This document shows positions 22,176 through 33,007 of a stretch of 64,000 nucleotides of DNA, piece by piece. Source of the stretch: Lithobates sylvaticus (lineage: Eukaryota; Chordata; Amphibia; Anura; Ranidae); the NCBI GenBank assembly GCA_028564925.1, contig CM053030.1, forward strand, positions 378,941,833 through 379,005,832, given 5' to 3'. Every line of letters begins with the position of its first letter. Within the stretch, counting starts at the first letter, position 1. The notes below the pieces were generated by a model. The model saw nothing but the letters and a program-made list of their open reading frames with translations, did not search any database and was not told the DNA's origin. The translations under genes were made by a program, and so were the position numbers.

Positions 22176-22327
22176 TATGTATTTTGGGGCGTTATTAGTG
22201 GTATACACATTTCATCTGCGAAAAATAACATATTACAATGATTATTATAATAAAATTCCTACTTTTGTAAAGAATTGAGGGAAAAATAAACATCCGATCA
22301 CACAATTTTAATATTAAACAAAAAACT

Positions 22328-22333
22328 TTATTT
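22328..22333 (-). terminator. Poly(A) signal of the Harbinger 1 Myb-like gene
   Basis: The minus strand reads AATAAA about 110 bp past the inferred stop at 22440. Confidence 0.5.
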
Positions 22334-24229
22334 GTTACTATCAAATATTAACTAAATATAACTTATTCTCTTTTTTTTTAATTTGAAAAATATACAGCTC
22401 AACCGGAGCTAACGTAGCTCATAAAAAAATAAAAATAAATCAGAGGTGCTGAAAGGTTTGGGAGGTGTTGACTCCCTCGTTAGGTGCATTGACCACATCC
22501 ATGGCATGGCCATATTGTGACCAGGTGGAGGTAGATGCATGGTCATTGGGCTGCCAATTAGAAGGTGGTGGTGGTGTTGGCAGACGGTAGTAATTGGTTG
22601 GTGGCGGTGTAGGCAGAGGAGGGTAATTAGGAGGTGGTGCTGAAAACCGAGGAAGTGCTGGCAGATGGGGCGGGGGGGATTAGCATAAGGACCATATGGT
22701 GGGGGAGGTTCAGAGGACCTATATGTGGTGGTTGGCGGGATGAAGGTCGCAATGTAGCGTATAGTGCCTGACAGCATGTCTGCCTGGAGCTCTGATGGAA
22801 CCTTCTCCATCAGACCTTCCAGACACCTAGCAGACACTTGTACATGGGACCTATTGCTGGTCATCCTGTCCGACATACCGGCCATAATGTCCAGCATTCT
22901 GTTAAAATCCGGTTCCGGAGCCCTCCTTCGTGTTCCTCTAGCTGGCACACGAACAGGAATAGGTGGTGTGGACTCCTCGTCACGGTCTCCCACAGGTGTT
23001 GTTGCTGTAGAGCGTGCCGGAGTAGACAACTGGCTCTCCGGATCTTGTCCTTCTTGTTCACCGCCTGATGCCTGGCTTGCTTGTGGGTCCAAATTATTTT
23101 GGGAGCTGTCCTCCCAGCTGTTTTCAGTACTGAAAATAGGAATTAATTATTTTTATAAACTTTCTCTTTACATTTGTTAATGACATTCGTACAGATGATA
23201 GCTTACCGCCCCAAAGCCACCAATGGCCGAAGGAACTCCAGTTCTCTAGCATACATGTACTCTCTTGGAGCACATGCTGCAGATCCACTCCTACATTCCC
23301 TGGTCAGGCGTACATGTCGTGTGTAGGCATCCCGTAAGCTTTTCCACTTCAGTTTTAGCATTTTAACTGTCAAAACACAAATTAAAATATATATTTATTT
23401 CTTTATAAGAAATGTGATTATAATCAAACTAGTAATGACAAGTGAAAAATATAATCAAATGGCGCTTAAAAAGGAAAAAAAAAAACACATAAAAACAAAA
23501 CAAAATTATATATAAACTGCCAAAATATATAAAACACCACGTGAAATAGTGTCCGTGAGATGATACCAAAAACAAATCTTCATTAATATTTGTGTAAATT
23601 CAAAGAAAAAAGTGATTCAATCTTCCAAAGAAAAAAAGAGTCCACCAACAAATCTTCAGTAGAATATCGAGGTGGACCTCAACTGTTTTATTAACAATTT
23701 CTGAAGTTGATGCTTGACCCTAAAAGGTCAACCAAGGATGACAGTATTTTTGCTAATGCGTGATATGTCACGTTATGGTCACACATATGTAATTGCATCA
23801 TGCAGAGAAGATATACATTGAGTGCAGCAATTATATGTTGTTGGATTTTTTAATACAGACTCTCTATTTTTATATGTTTGATAATAATACATATGAATTA
23901 TGTTGTTTTAGATATTGCAATGCAGACCCTTTATTTTTGTATGTTTTTAAATAATACATATAAATTATGGAAGATTGCTATAAACAGAGATTTGTGTTGA
24001 GCCATGTTAGTTCATACAATGAATGTAGATGGATGAGGCGACTGAGCGCACTGAGATCTCAATGGGGAGTCACTTTTAAACAGACATAGATGTAACTTAA
24101 GGAGAATGGAGATATGGACCTCATTTGTTCAGTTTGCCGTCTGCACTAGCATGAGTGACGGATTAATCATCGCTAGGTTACGGTGATATACAGGGGGAGG
24201 ACTTTTGGCCCATTGTGGATGCGCACACA

Positions 24230-24560
24230 TCACTGCACGCCAGCGTCTCTTCAGTGCGCATGCGCGGGCGGGAGTTTGAGTTGCGCGCGCAGGTTAGGCG
24301 CGCGCACTCTGTTGATTAGTTGAGACGCAATGTCTGACGCGTCCTAATCAATGCACGCTGGCGGCCCTTTATTGCGCATGCGCGGATAGAAGACAGGGAG
24401 TCGCGCGCAGGATATGCGCGCGCACTTGACCTGCGGGATACGGCGCATGCGCAATTACACATTACGGGTGCACACTCAGTAGTGTCACCCGGAAGGAACT
24501 CTGTACACCCTGGGTATACGGCGCACGCGCAATTATACAACACGGGTGTACACACAGCAG
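24230..24560. promoter_or_regulatory. CpG-rich cluster of NRF1-like palindromes
   Basis: GCGCATGCGC occurs near 24256, 24374 and 24443, with related GCGCGCGC and GCGCACGCGC sites, in otherwise AT-rich DNA. NRF1 binds YGCGCAYGCGCR in animal promoters, so this could be the element's promoter. That is inference from the motif. Confidence 0.5.
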
Positions 24561-24733
24561 TGTCACCCGATAGGAACTCTTTAGACCCTGGGATAGTGAT
24601 GAACGTGACCCAGCTGGACTTATGGGACGAGCAAGGGGGCATGATCGAGAGAATCATCTGCACCTGAGTTTCTATAAGCAATTGGTCCATTGCGATCATG
24701 TGATTGTTCTCATCATTATTTAGGTAAGCGTTC

Positions 24734-24812
24734 AGTGTCTGTGTGGCCAACTCCCCCTTTTTGAAGAAGTCATACCGACGAAACATGTCAAGGGTGTAGC
24801 CACACGGACACT
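24734..24812 (+). ncRNA. Degenerate hammerhead-ribozyme-like motif (type I, minimal stem III)
   Basis: The core reads TTGAAGA, then a stem GTC/GAC around ATACC, then GAAA, then palindromic ACATGT and C, which is the cleavage-site position. The flanks pair: CCCTT with AAGGG, and outside that AGTGTCTGTGTGGC (24734-24747) with GCCACACGGACACT (24799-24812), 13 of 14 bases. The canonical core is CUGANGA...GAAA; here the first C is U, which should abolish activity. Penelope-like elements are known to carry such ribozymes. Confidence 0.55.
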
Positions 24813-26913
24813 GAGATACTCAATTTTTCAATCTTTGTGTTTAAATCGTTTGAATTGGTGTGCTGTCTATTCTATCACTACTATTGTTTGAGATCACTAC
24901 CCGGCAACCTCACTGAAGTGACTCCTGGAGAAAGAACCCACACCAGGAGCAGAGCTGCGAGGGGTGGTGAGATCACTTGTTACCCAGTTTTCTACCTAGT
25001 TGTTTCACCTATTGGTGATCACATGTGCGCTCTGTCGGCTCATCTGATATCCAAAAGTTGCAGTGGATTGTGTGCTGGATTTTGGCTTTATCACTTTGTG
25101 CTTTTGTAAGTTGAAACATTGAAGTGTGAGTGACGTTGAATTTTAATAAATTAGTTTTATCACAGTATCACGCTATGTGGAGGCACATTTTTTATTTGTT
25201 TTCACATATGGAGTTTGCAAGTTTGGATTGATCGCACAAATAACCCAGGTGGGGTAATCGCTATATTTGCCAACCACGAGAGTGCGAGGCAATACCATCC
25301 GGTGAGTGCGGTCTCATTGGGAGAGGGAACACGAGTTGGTGTGGTGGAAGACACATTTGATTATTCTACTGAAGATTTGTTGGTGGACTCTTTTTTTCTT
25401 TGGAAGATTGAATCACTTTTTTCTTTGAATTTACACAAATATTAATGAAGATTTGTTTTTGGTATCATCTCACGGACACTATTTCACGTGGTGTTTTATA
25501 TATTTTGGCAGTTTATATATAATTTTGTTTTGTTTTTATGTGTTTTTTTTTTTTTGTTTCCTTTTTAAGCGCCATTTGATTATATTTTTCACTTGTCATT
25601 ACTAGTTTGATTATAATCACATTTCTTATGATTACACATCCTTAAAGTGGCTGCTAGGTGTTTATACACATTTAGGGATTTCTATAGGTGTGTATCACAC
25701 ACACATCTATCTGCACATTGGTTAACATCATTGGCGCAAGGGTGGGTAGTTACTCTAGGAGCGGCATTTTAGAGCATCTACCAATCAGACCACATATATT
25801 TATTTCTTTGTAGGTACCTAGCAACTGGACAATCTATATCAAGTCTGCACTATAGCTTTCGGATAGGGAAATCAACAGCTAGTTATATAGTCCGTGACAC
25901 CTGCTCTGCAATTTGGGAGATTTTGAAGGATATCGTGTTTAAAAAACCGACATCAGAAGAGTGGTCACAGATATCAGAGGTTTTCCTGCAACGCTGCAAT
26001 TTCCCTAATTGTGTCGGAGCAATCGATGGGAAACATATCAGGATCATTAAGCCCATGGCAAGCGGAAGCCAATACTTCAACTATAAAAAATATATTTTTC
26101 TTTTGTTTTGATGGCGGTTGCGGATGCCAATTATTGCTTCCGGTACATTGACATTGGTTCGTATGGCAGCAGCGCTGACTCGGCTATTTTTAACAATTCC
26201 TCATTTGGACACCTCCTGCGTACCGATTGTCTGGACCTTCCGGCAAGCAGGCCACTCCCGGGCACAAATGGCCCTCCCCTACCCAGTGTGTTTGTTGGAG
26301 ATGAGGCCTTTGCTCTGAGTGAGCATCTACTACGGCCTTACTCAGGGCACAATCTAAATGAACAGAGGAGTGTGTTCAATTACCGTCTAACACGAGCACG
26401 TCGTGTGGTAGAATGTGCATTTGGCATATTGTCAAATAAATGGCGGGTACTGCACACTCCGATTGTTCTGAATATGCAAAATGCAGTCTCTGCTGTAAAG
26501 GCTTCATGTGCATTGCATAATTTTGTAAGGCAGCGGGATGGATATGATTTTGAGGAGCCAGTACTTGAGAGTATGGAAAGAGCGCATTGGACCGGTGTGC
26601 GTGGAAACAGACAAGGGACACATGTCAGGGATCAATTTGCATCCTACTTCATGTCTCCAGCAGGACAGGTCCCATGGCAGCTTGAGGCAATTCAATAAAT
26701 TATTTCTTTGTTATAATAATAAAACCGTATACTATGCTAGGTGAATAATTAATAAAATTGCTTGATTTATTGTGAAGAAGTTCCGTGTTTTTTTTTAAAA
26801 TATATATTTATCTTTGTGTGCAGTATCCATACAATATACACTAGGGGTCAGAGTGTGCCATCATGTATTTGTGACATGCTGACTATACTATACTCATAGT
26901 CCTATGCATAGGC

Positions 26914-27210
26914 CCCTTTCACACTGAGGCGTTTTTCAGTCGCCTGTATAGCGCCTGACAAAAGCGACTCCTTTGCGCTAGCAGGACGGTAAGAAAAAGT
27001 CCTGCTAGCAGCATCTTTGGAGCGGTGAAGGAGCGGTTTATTCACTGCTCCTACCAATTAAAATCAATGGGGCAGCTTGTTTTAACCCTTTTTCGGCCGC
27101 TAGCGGGGTTAAAAATGCCCCGCTAGCGGCCGAAAAAGGGTTAGAAAGGCACGCAAATCGCCGCTGCAGAGGCTCTTTGCAGGCGGGTTTGGAGCGCTGC
27201 CACATTTTTT
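26914..27210. repeat. Partial MITE with 25-bp perfect hairpin
   Basis: It begins GGCCCCTTTCACACTGAGGCG, the end of a MITE family also found at 41342 and 47835. Inside, arms 27084-27108 and 27118-27142 are perfect complements (25 bp, 9-nt loop). The opposite terminus is missing, so it is truncated. It lies between the transposase 3' end and the partner gene's exon 1. Confidence 0.75.
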
Positions 27211-27679
27211 TTAATTTGAATAATTGCTGCGAAAATACCGTGCAATATAAAAAGAAAAACAACAAGGGTCTTTTCTAAAAAATCATATATAATATTTGGG
27301 GGTTCTATGTCATTTTCTAAAAAGGATTTTACATAAATAAATAAAATGTACTAATGTTTGCAGGGGTTTATCTTACCTTTTACATCCTTAACATGGCCAG
27401 TAGGTCTGCCCAGTTTGAGAAAACTTTCATGGCAATCTGGGTCCATGCCCTCCTCTTGCTCGCTCTGAGTTTATACGTGGGATCTCTGGTATCATAGAGA
27501 CAGGGGTGCTCCTTGACCATTCCAATAAATGTCTCTTGATCCAGCAGGCATACAGTATCTTCATCCTCCATATTGCTGGTCTGTATGTCTGCTAAAATGG
27601 TTATCTGACAAAAAAGGGTCTTTTTGAGCTTGAATCGAGCGTTTCCATTCGTTTCTATGGGGGCACGAACGCCCAAATC

Positions 27680-27844
27680 TGCCCGAACTTGTTTGAGCTT
27701 CAGGCGTTCGGCTTCAGGCGTTTTGGAGTGGAGATGTGAACGATCTCCATAGAGAATAATGTATTTTATCCCCTCGAACGTTTTGTAGCTTCAGGCGTAG
27801 GGCGGCTTAGGGCGACAAAACGCTCAGGTGTGAATGCAGCCTTA
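27680..27844. repeat. Harbinger 1 right terminal and subterminal repeats
   Basis: CTTCAGGCG occurs three times (near 27700, 27713 and 27790) and relates to TTTCAGGCG at the left end (21341). The end itself reads CAGGTGTGAATGCAGCC. Repeated subterminal motifs of this kind are typical binding sites for the Harbinger proteins. Confidence 0.6.
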
Positions 27845-27965
27845 TAGTCAGACAATAAAGTTAGCGGAAAGAAAAACACACACAAAAAATAAATAAATAA
27901 ACAAAATGGGCAGACTTGATGGACTACTTGGTCTTTTTCTGCCCTCACTTTTCTATGTTTTTAAG
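27845..27965 (+). mobile_element. CR1-like LINE, 3' tail (right part)
   Basis: Starting TAGTCAGACAATAAAG, this contains GGGCAGACTTGATGGACTAC and TTGGTCTTTTTCTGCC then TTTCTATGTTTTTAAG, the standard 3' tail of this LINE type. It continues the left part that ends ACAAACATAG at 21338. TAG (21336-21338 and 27845-27847) is duplicated on both sides of the Harbinger. Confidence 0.8.
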
Positions 27966-29150
27966 GGGGTGGGGCAGGACATGAGACCAATCAGGTATTC
28001 TGCATTCACATGTTCTGAGAATAAACAGGCAAACAGGAGAAAATTATGACTTCATAAGTCTACCGCTACTCCTTTACTATCCAATATCAGGCTATGGGCA
28101 GGTGACATAGATGTGGTCTTTTCTGCAGCAGAAACAAACCAGGACACCAGTCTGGCTGGGTTGTGTGGCAGAATATCTCTGGCTTGAATGGGCATAAATA
28201 AAAAACCTTTAGCAGGTAATACTCCCATATAATAAATATCAATTTAGCAGCTTGCCTGATTTTCACGAAATAAAACTATCTAAATATATCTTTGTACTTC
28301 TTTGCAGATTCACTTGCAATTGTCATATCAAGCCAAAAATAAATAAATGAAATAAAAAATACTTTCTTACAGTGATCAAAAAAGAAAAGTAAGGGTGTTC
28401 TCACTTGGCAGGTGGATGGGATGTATTACACAAATTGCATCTCCAATACTCATTTCATTTTCCAATCATAACAAGCAAAGCTGTAAATTGCTTTGTTTCC
28501 AGAACTGAAAGACTGAAGGACACTCTGCATATTGTATTAATTGAAGAGGCTTTAGTGCTGATTTTAATAATGTTCTTATTAATGAATTAAGATGCTTAGA
28601 TTCAAAGTGTCTCTGATGAGCTATCTTAAATGCTTCAAGGATTTTTTTTTTTTTTTATTTCTGCGTAAGGATGAAAAGAATATGATATGAATGTGTGACT
28701 CAAAATCCACCTGAAATAAAGTTTTAGTTTACTGATATGAGCAAAGATTATTTATAAGTAGCTTTTTTGCTATATTTTTTTAAATGTGCACCTGACATGT
28801 AATAGTTGGCATAATGTGATAGGGGAATTTTGATAGGGGAATAAAGCAGGAAATTAAGGTAATACTGTTATATTATGAAGATTTGAGTATATTTGGTAAG
28901 AATTATTCCAGTTCTAGGATCATAACCCAAGTACCTCCCTACTTCCCAACCTTATCTCTCCCTAAACATGTTGTGGTTTTCCTTTCTTTCCCTAAAAGTT
29001 TAAAAATTGAGGTAATGTTACCTTTACTGTCCTAGCCTTCTGCACCAGTCTCTAGGTGGATTAGAGCAGCATGCACTCATCACACAGCTGTGACATGTCC
29101 TTACTTTAGGACTTTAACAACTGTATAACTGTATAATAATGTGTCTAAGG
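27966..29150. other. No recognised feature
   Basis: AT-rich DNA with short open frames lacking family resemblance and no clear repeat ends. Confidence 0.45.
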
Positions 29151-29284
29151 CTACATGTTTTTCTCAAATTTTGTTTAAGAGGCCCCTGGAAGGAGATTGG
29201 TTATGTTTGTAGTATAAATGATCAAAGTCTTTAGTGAGAGATTTTATGTCCGCTAGTTTGGATTTGTTATTTGCTGATGCTATA

Positions 29285-30144
29285 TTAATTACGTGACCTC
29301 TCATGACAGCTTTGTGTGCCATCATCCATATAGATGTGGAGTTGTATTATGAGCAAAATAGTCCTCAAGGTGAGTTGTTGCTGTGTAATCATGTGGTCTA
29401 TTAGTAGAGAATCATTTATGTGCCATTTATAGGGTGTGGGGACAAGGCCTATATGTGAAGTTGTAAAGGAGACAATGTGATGGTCTGACCAAGGACATGA
29501 ATGAATATCTGCTTTTGAGGAGTCGACCAAGAGGATCGGGGGTGCAAAATATGTAATCCAGATGTGCAAAGCTATCATGTGGGTGTGAATAAAATGTGTA
29601 AGCTTTTTGAGCTCTCCATGTATGCACCAATTGGAGATTATTTAGTGTATGGTTTAGTGATCTTGGGAATGATTTGGAGGATGGTACCACTTTACTCCTG
29701 TCAAGTGCCAAATGAGCTGCTAGATTAAAATATGCTCCTACTTTTAAATGGGGGGATTGGTATTTATCTAGGGTATCAAAGAAATCTATAAAAAAAAGTG
29801 GATTGTGCTTCATTCGGTGCATACATCAAGGCAATGGTAATTAAACGGCCCTTTAAAAAAACCTTTAATTTCAAAAAGTGACTTTCAGGGTCTTTAAATA
29901 AATTGTGGGTTTCAAAAATTATAGAATGTTTTATGAAGAATGCTACACACCTAGATTTAGAATTATAAGTTGTACAGTAAAACTGGCTATATGATTTATC
30001 AAAGTATTGGGGATGATTGACTGTAGAAAAGTGGGTTTCTTGTAATAAGATTATATCAGTCCCTAATATTTTATAGTGGCAGAATGCTTTTCTACATTTC
30101 TGAGGTGAATTGATGCCCTGAGCATTGTGCGAAACCCCCATCAT
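29285..30144 (-). pseudogene. L1 ORF2 endonuclease domain remnant
   Basis: The piece from 30144 reads SHNAQGINSPQKCRKAF, then DIILLQETHF and RLITIALMYAPNEAQ, the start of an L1 apurinic-type endonuclease. Later pieces carry LVHTWRAQKAYTFYSHPHDS and LDYIFCTPDP (near 29.6 kb) and DSSKADIHSCPWSDHHIVSF (near 29.5 kb), the SDHH being the catalytic signature. Frame changes occur near 29.8 and 29.5 kb. It stops before any RT. Confidence 0.88.
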
Positions 30145-30928
30145 TTTGCTAAAAGGGAGGGAAAGATCTTATGAAATGATACCTACAATGTCCCGGGCAA
30201 TAAGAGATAAATTATTAGTGTAAAATAGAAAAACCTCACCTAAATTGCAAAAACTAATGACATAGTTATAAGACAGATTTTTGTAAAAACCGTCCCAAAA
30301 TATGTGGGATACTTTACCGCATGTGTGCATCATGAGTAATAGTAAAATTAACAATATTGGCAATTGAATAATTACGGTAGACCTTTTAGTGTAAGAAAAT
30401 ATGTTACAAAACCTAGAAACGAATAACTAAAAAAACGGGGGTCAAACTGAATGAACCATTTTGCCATTAAAACATATAAACTTGGACCATATTGTCTATT
30501 ACTCACTCGAGGAGCCCTTTCATAATAGACCAAAAGTTGTATGGTCAGAGGCACAAAATTCTGATTTATGAATGGGTTCCGGAAGTGAGTTGGGGGTCAA
30601 ACAAATGGAGGCGGAGAGACTCACCATCTTTATAGAACAGATTAAGCGTGCATGTTACTTTAAATCTTTTCCCTTTACTTTCCCATTTAAAACTCATGGA
30701 CAGTTGCTTATCAGGTTGTTTGGTAGTCAGATTTGAGAGAGAAGAATATTAAGCGATAACAAAAAAAAAATAAATAGAATAGGGGGGGGGGGGGGGGGAC
30801 CTGTTCATCTCTCTCTCTATGATCCATTTAAAACTTCCCTTTTTGGTTCTTCTTTTTCCATGTAGTGGTATGGAAGTATATTATATTATGGAAAGTTCTC
30901 TGGATTTAAACGTATATAAATTGTCCAT

Positions 30929-31430
30929 TTATGGGACCATATTTCTTAAGGATTGTCTCAGTCTTCTTTGATCACGTCTCGAGGAAGGAGTAGCCCTGTG
31001 GATTCTGTTGCAAATGAATGAAGATGGAGGGGTCTCAGGGAGGAGGTTCTGGAACAATTTAGACACAGCAGGCATCAGTTCAGTGACTGAGTCAGGGATT
31101 CCACAAATCTGTAAGTTGTTCTCAGCTAATAGTTCAAAATCCTTCCTTAAATCATTGTGTGCTAGAGACAGTTCGTCATGTTTGGTCTCCAGTATGTCAG
31201 TGCACAATCCCAGAGAATCTCATGTTTAAGAGTGCTAGTTGTTTTATGCAACTCAGATTGTATCTTGTTAGATAGTTTATCATATATAGCTGACAGGCTA
31301 GTGTGCAAATCTGCTTTGTGAGTTGAGGGTGGTACTCACTGTCATTCTGTGCTGTAGCTTTCTCTGGGAGGATCACACGAGGCAGCGGGGGAGGTTTGAG
31401 GAGAGGAGCGGGCACCATCTTGATACATTC
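30929..31430 (-). pseudogene. L1 ORF1 remnant
   Basis: MVPAPLLKPPPLPRVIL at 31418 looks like the N-terminus. The second piece carries ETKHDELSLAHNDLRKDFE (coiled coil) followed by AENNLQICGIPDSV and FICNRIHRATPS, the RRM-type ORF1 signature in decayed form. A frame change separates the pieces near 31.2 kb. Confidence 0.8.
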
Positions 31431-31649
31431 TTGTCCTTTGTGCAGAGTAAATAGTTGGCTAGGGAGTGTTCAGATTGGCGACCACGTGCCCTTTTGCCTG
31501 ACAGCATGCACAAGGGTGTCCTGCAAGGGTGCTGGATGAAATCGGGTGTCAAAACTTTGAATTAGCCCTGCGCAGTGTTCTTATTGTCTCTGTGGCCGGC
31601 GGAGCTGCTATAGAGAGCTGCTGTCCTGCATCGTGCCATGCATGCCCCC

Positions 31650-33007
31650 CCCCCCCCACCGTTTCAGCCTCCTTTTAGCCCTACTGCTATTGCGCTCACA
31701 GTGGCCTTGCAAGATGAACCCATTGAAATTATTTCGTATTGCAATGTGATCATTGCATATAATATTCAAGTTGCTGCAGTGTGATGCTGTGTTTGGTGAT
31801 TTCAGAAGTGCATGCTAAACTGTTTCACTTAGTATACCCTTTTATACCCAAGTATAAAAATCAAGTGTACCCAGGTGCCTCAACCTCCCAAACCTTGCTA
31901 TTATTATTAGGGATATGCATTGCAATGTGATGTATCATCATCAAACAGGAAGCTTGGGACCCTGAAAGACGCCAAGCCAAGATTTGCATATAAAACTTCA
32001 GCTACCAAAATTGCCAATAAGTTATCTGACTATTTTGACATAAGGTTTTTTACTGAGTCAACCTCTGCTTATACAAATGACTTTATGTGGCTCATGTTTG
32101 TTACAGGAACAATTTAGGATTTATCCAATGAGTATTTGAGATTATCCTTTTTATATGTTACCATTGCAGTGCTAGGAAGTTAGATTGTTAGTTCTGACTG
32201 TCAGGGCTATATCAAGTATATCAAGTAGAAAGCTGAAGAGGTAAATGGACGTGAGATTTGTTCCATGCCTTATGTTTTGTCTCTCCTTTTCTCAGTTCTT
32301 TCTCTATTTTTTGCTCTTTCCCTGAAAGTTGGCAGAACATAAAAGTGACTCATCACTCTCTCAGATCTGACATTAATGACATCATCATTCATTATCGTGA
32401 ATATACAAAGTAGTATGGCTTTATCATATTAAGGTTTAATTGAGCAGGAGGTGGAGCTTTACATTGTTCTTTGAAATTCACAAAACTCTTCATAATAAAA
32501 AAAAATCTTTCTACTCATTTTTAGATTATTATATTTTCCGTTTGCTTTTTTTAAAATAAACTATAGTCAAAGAGAATCTAGAAAACAAATATGCCCATTG
32601 GGGCTTTAAAGGCAGACTAAACACTAGAGAGTAGAAAGGTAACATATGTATAAAAAGTTATCAACATTTTATTGGTATAAAGTCAAGAATAGTGACCAAT
32701 CGGTCAATATACAATCACAGAATAAAAACACGATGACACCTTTTTTTTTTTTTTTAGCACAGCTTAACTTTGTTACTCATATTTACCTGCAGATTTACTC
32801 CATGGTGGTTGAAATGCACTGGGTGGTCATAGTCAATATACTCATTGGAATGTGCCATTGTCATAAATATTGTCTTTTTACATATGATGACTCTTTGTAA
32901 GTATGCACTGTCTGTTGTGCTATGACTCATATGTTTATTGTAATAGCCATATATTTGCTTTTGACCACTGTACCATTATATTGTAGATCTTTGCACATTT
33001 CTCTCAG
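31650..33007. other. No recognised feature
   Basis: Apart from a poly-C run near 31.65 kb and a poly-T run near 32.74 kb, I see no gene or clear repeat boundary. The last few hundred bases may belong to the element carrying the motif at 33008. Confidence 0.4.

Larger units (their letters stand above)
23405..25793. mobile_element. 2.39-kb palindromic retro-inserted element in Harbinger intron
   Basis: A 16-bp perfect direct repeat ATATATTTATTTCTTT flanks it (23389-23404 and 25794-25809), pointing to target-primed insertion rather than cut-and-paste. Inside, about 260 bp at 23405-23672 is repeated in inverse at 25370-25630, nearly perfectly, followed by a 163-bp tail. The middle holds GC-rich sequence with GCGCATGCGC sites (24.23-24.56 kb), two ~80-bp direct repeats (about 24435-24514 and 24515-24594), and a hammerhead-ribozyme-like motif at 24761-24790. 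No protein domain was recognised. A Penelope-like or hammerhead-bearing non-autonomous retroelement is the best guess. Confidence 0.75.
21517..26697 (+). pseudogene. Harbinger 1 transposase (HARBI1-like, DDE_Tnp_4), three exons
   Basis: The protein would cut and insert the element. Exon 1 is 21517-21731 (MSDNEMACFL..., RRYWIHPV, LREHDEKFLDYTRMSIK), donor AAG/GTTAGT. Exon 2 is 21820-21921 (SFDELLGLLSSRLQRMDTYF), acceptor CTCACAG, donor GAG/GTAAAT. Exon 3 starts at 25814 after TTTGTAG and gives RYLATGQSISSLHYSF. All joins keep frame. The catalytic triad is visible: VGAIDGKHIRI, VGDEAFAL and VECAFGIL. An apparent 2-nt AT gain near 26085 shifts the frame before VLMAVADANY; the protein otherwise runs to the stop at 26697. 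AATAAA signals follow at once. Intron 2 is inflated to 3.9 kb by the insertion at 23.4-25.8 kb and by the partner gene's exons. Confidence 0.9.
22440..27571 (-). pseudogene. Harbinger 1 Myb/MADF-like DNA-binding partner, three exons
   Basis: Harbinger elements need a second, Myb/SANT-like protein that carries the transposase into the nucleus and to the ends. Exon 1 (27571-27377) encodes MEDEDTVCLLDQETFIGMV, HPCLYDTRDPTYK and KRRAWTQIAMKV, a MADF-type start, and ends AAAG/GTAAGA. Exon 2 (23366-23207) follows TTTTGACAG and gives KMLKLKWKSLRDAYTRHVR and REYMYARELEFLRPL. Exon 3 starts at 23129 after TTTTCAG with ENSWEDSSQNN and ends in a proline-rich tail. Splice phases match. A 1-2 nt shift near 27420 and one in the C-run near 22671 disrupt the frame; past the latter the proline-rich frame stops at 22440. 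A minus-strand AATAAA lies near 22330. The gene crosses transposase exon 3 on the opposite strand. Confidence 0.82.
21339..27844. mobile_element. Harbinger (PIF/Harbinger) transposon 1, two-gene, interrupting a LINE
   Basis: The 6.5-kb element splits a CR1-like LINE and is flanked by TAG, a 3-bp duplication as expected for this superfamily. It carries a DDE transposase on the plus strand and a Myb/MADF-like partner on the minus strand. The right end reads GGCTGCATTCACACCTGAGCG on the minus strand and has several CTTCAGGCG subterminal repeats; the left end starts TTTTCAGGCGTTTTTC and seems to lack the outermost bases. Later insertions include a 2.39-kb palindromic element (23405-25793) and part of a MITE near 26.9-27.2 kb. 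Confidence 0.88.
29150..31640 (-). mobile_element. Second L1-clade LINE, incomplete (5' half)
   Basis: Reading from about 31.6 kb downward there is a GC-rich leader, an ORF1 remnant, a spacer of roughly 0.8 kb and the endonuclease part of ORF2, ending near 29.15 kb. No RT, C-terminal domain or A-rich tail follows. L1 copies normally lose 5' sequence, so loss of the 3' half implies a later deletion or rearrangement. Boundaries are approximate. Confidence 0.8.

Noticed and set aside
22764-23180. 138-codon plus-strand frame
   Set aside because: It is antisense to exon 3 of the Harbinger partner gene, which has spliced support.
24316-24786. 156-codon minus-strand frame
   Set aside because: It spans the ribozyme-like motif and CpG-rich direct repeats of the inserted element and has no recognisable domain.
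30782-30799. Poly-G run as a G-quadruplex or functional site
   Set aside because: A plain homopolymer, like the poly-G and poly-C runs near 13.9, 31.65 and 39.2 kb; nothing around it supports a role.
31920-32117. 65-codon plus-strand frame as a small host gene
   Set aside because: No domain, splice or conservation evidence in AT-rich DNA.
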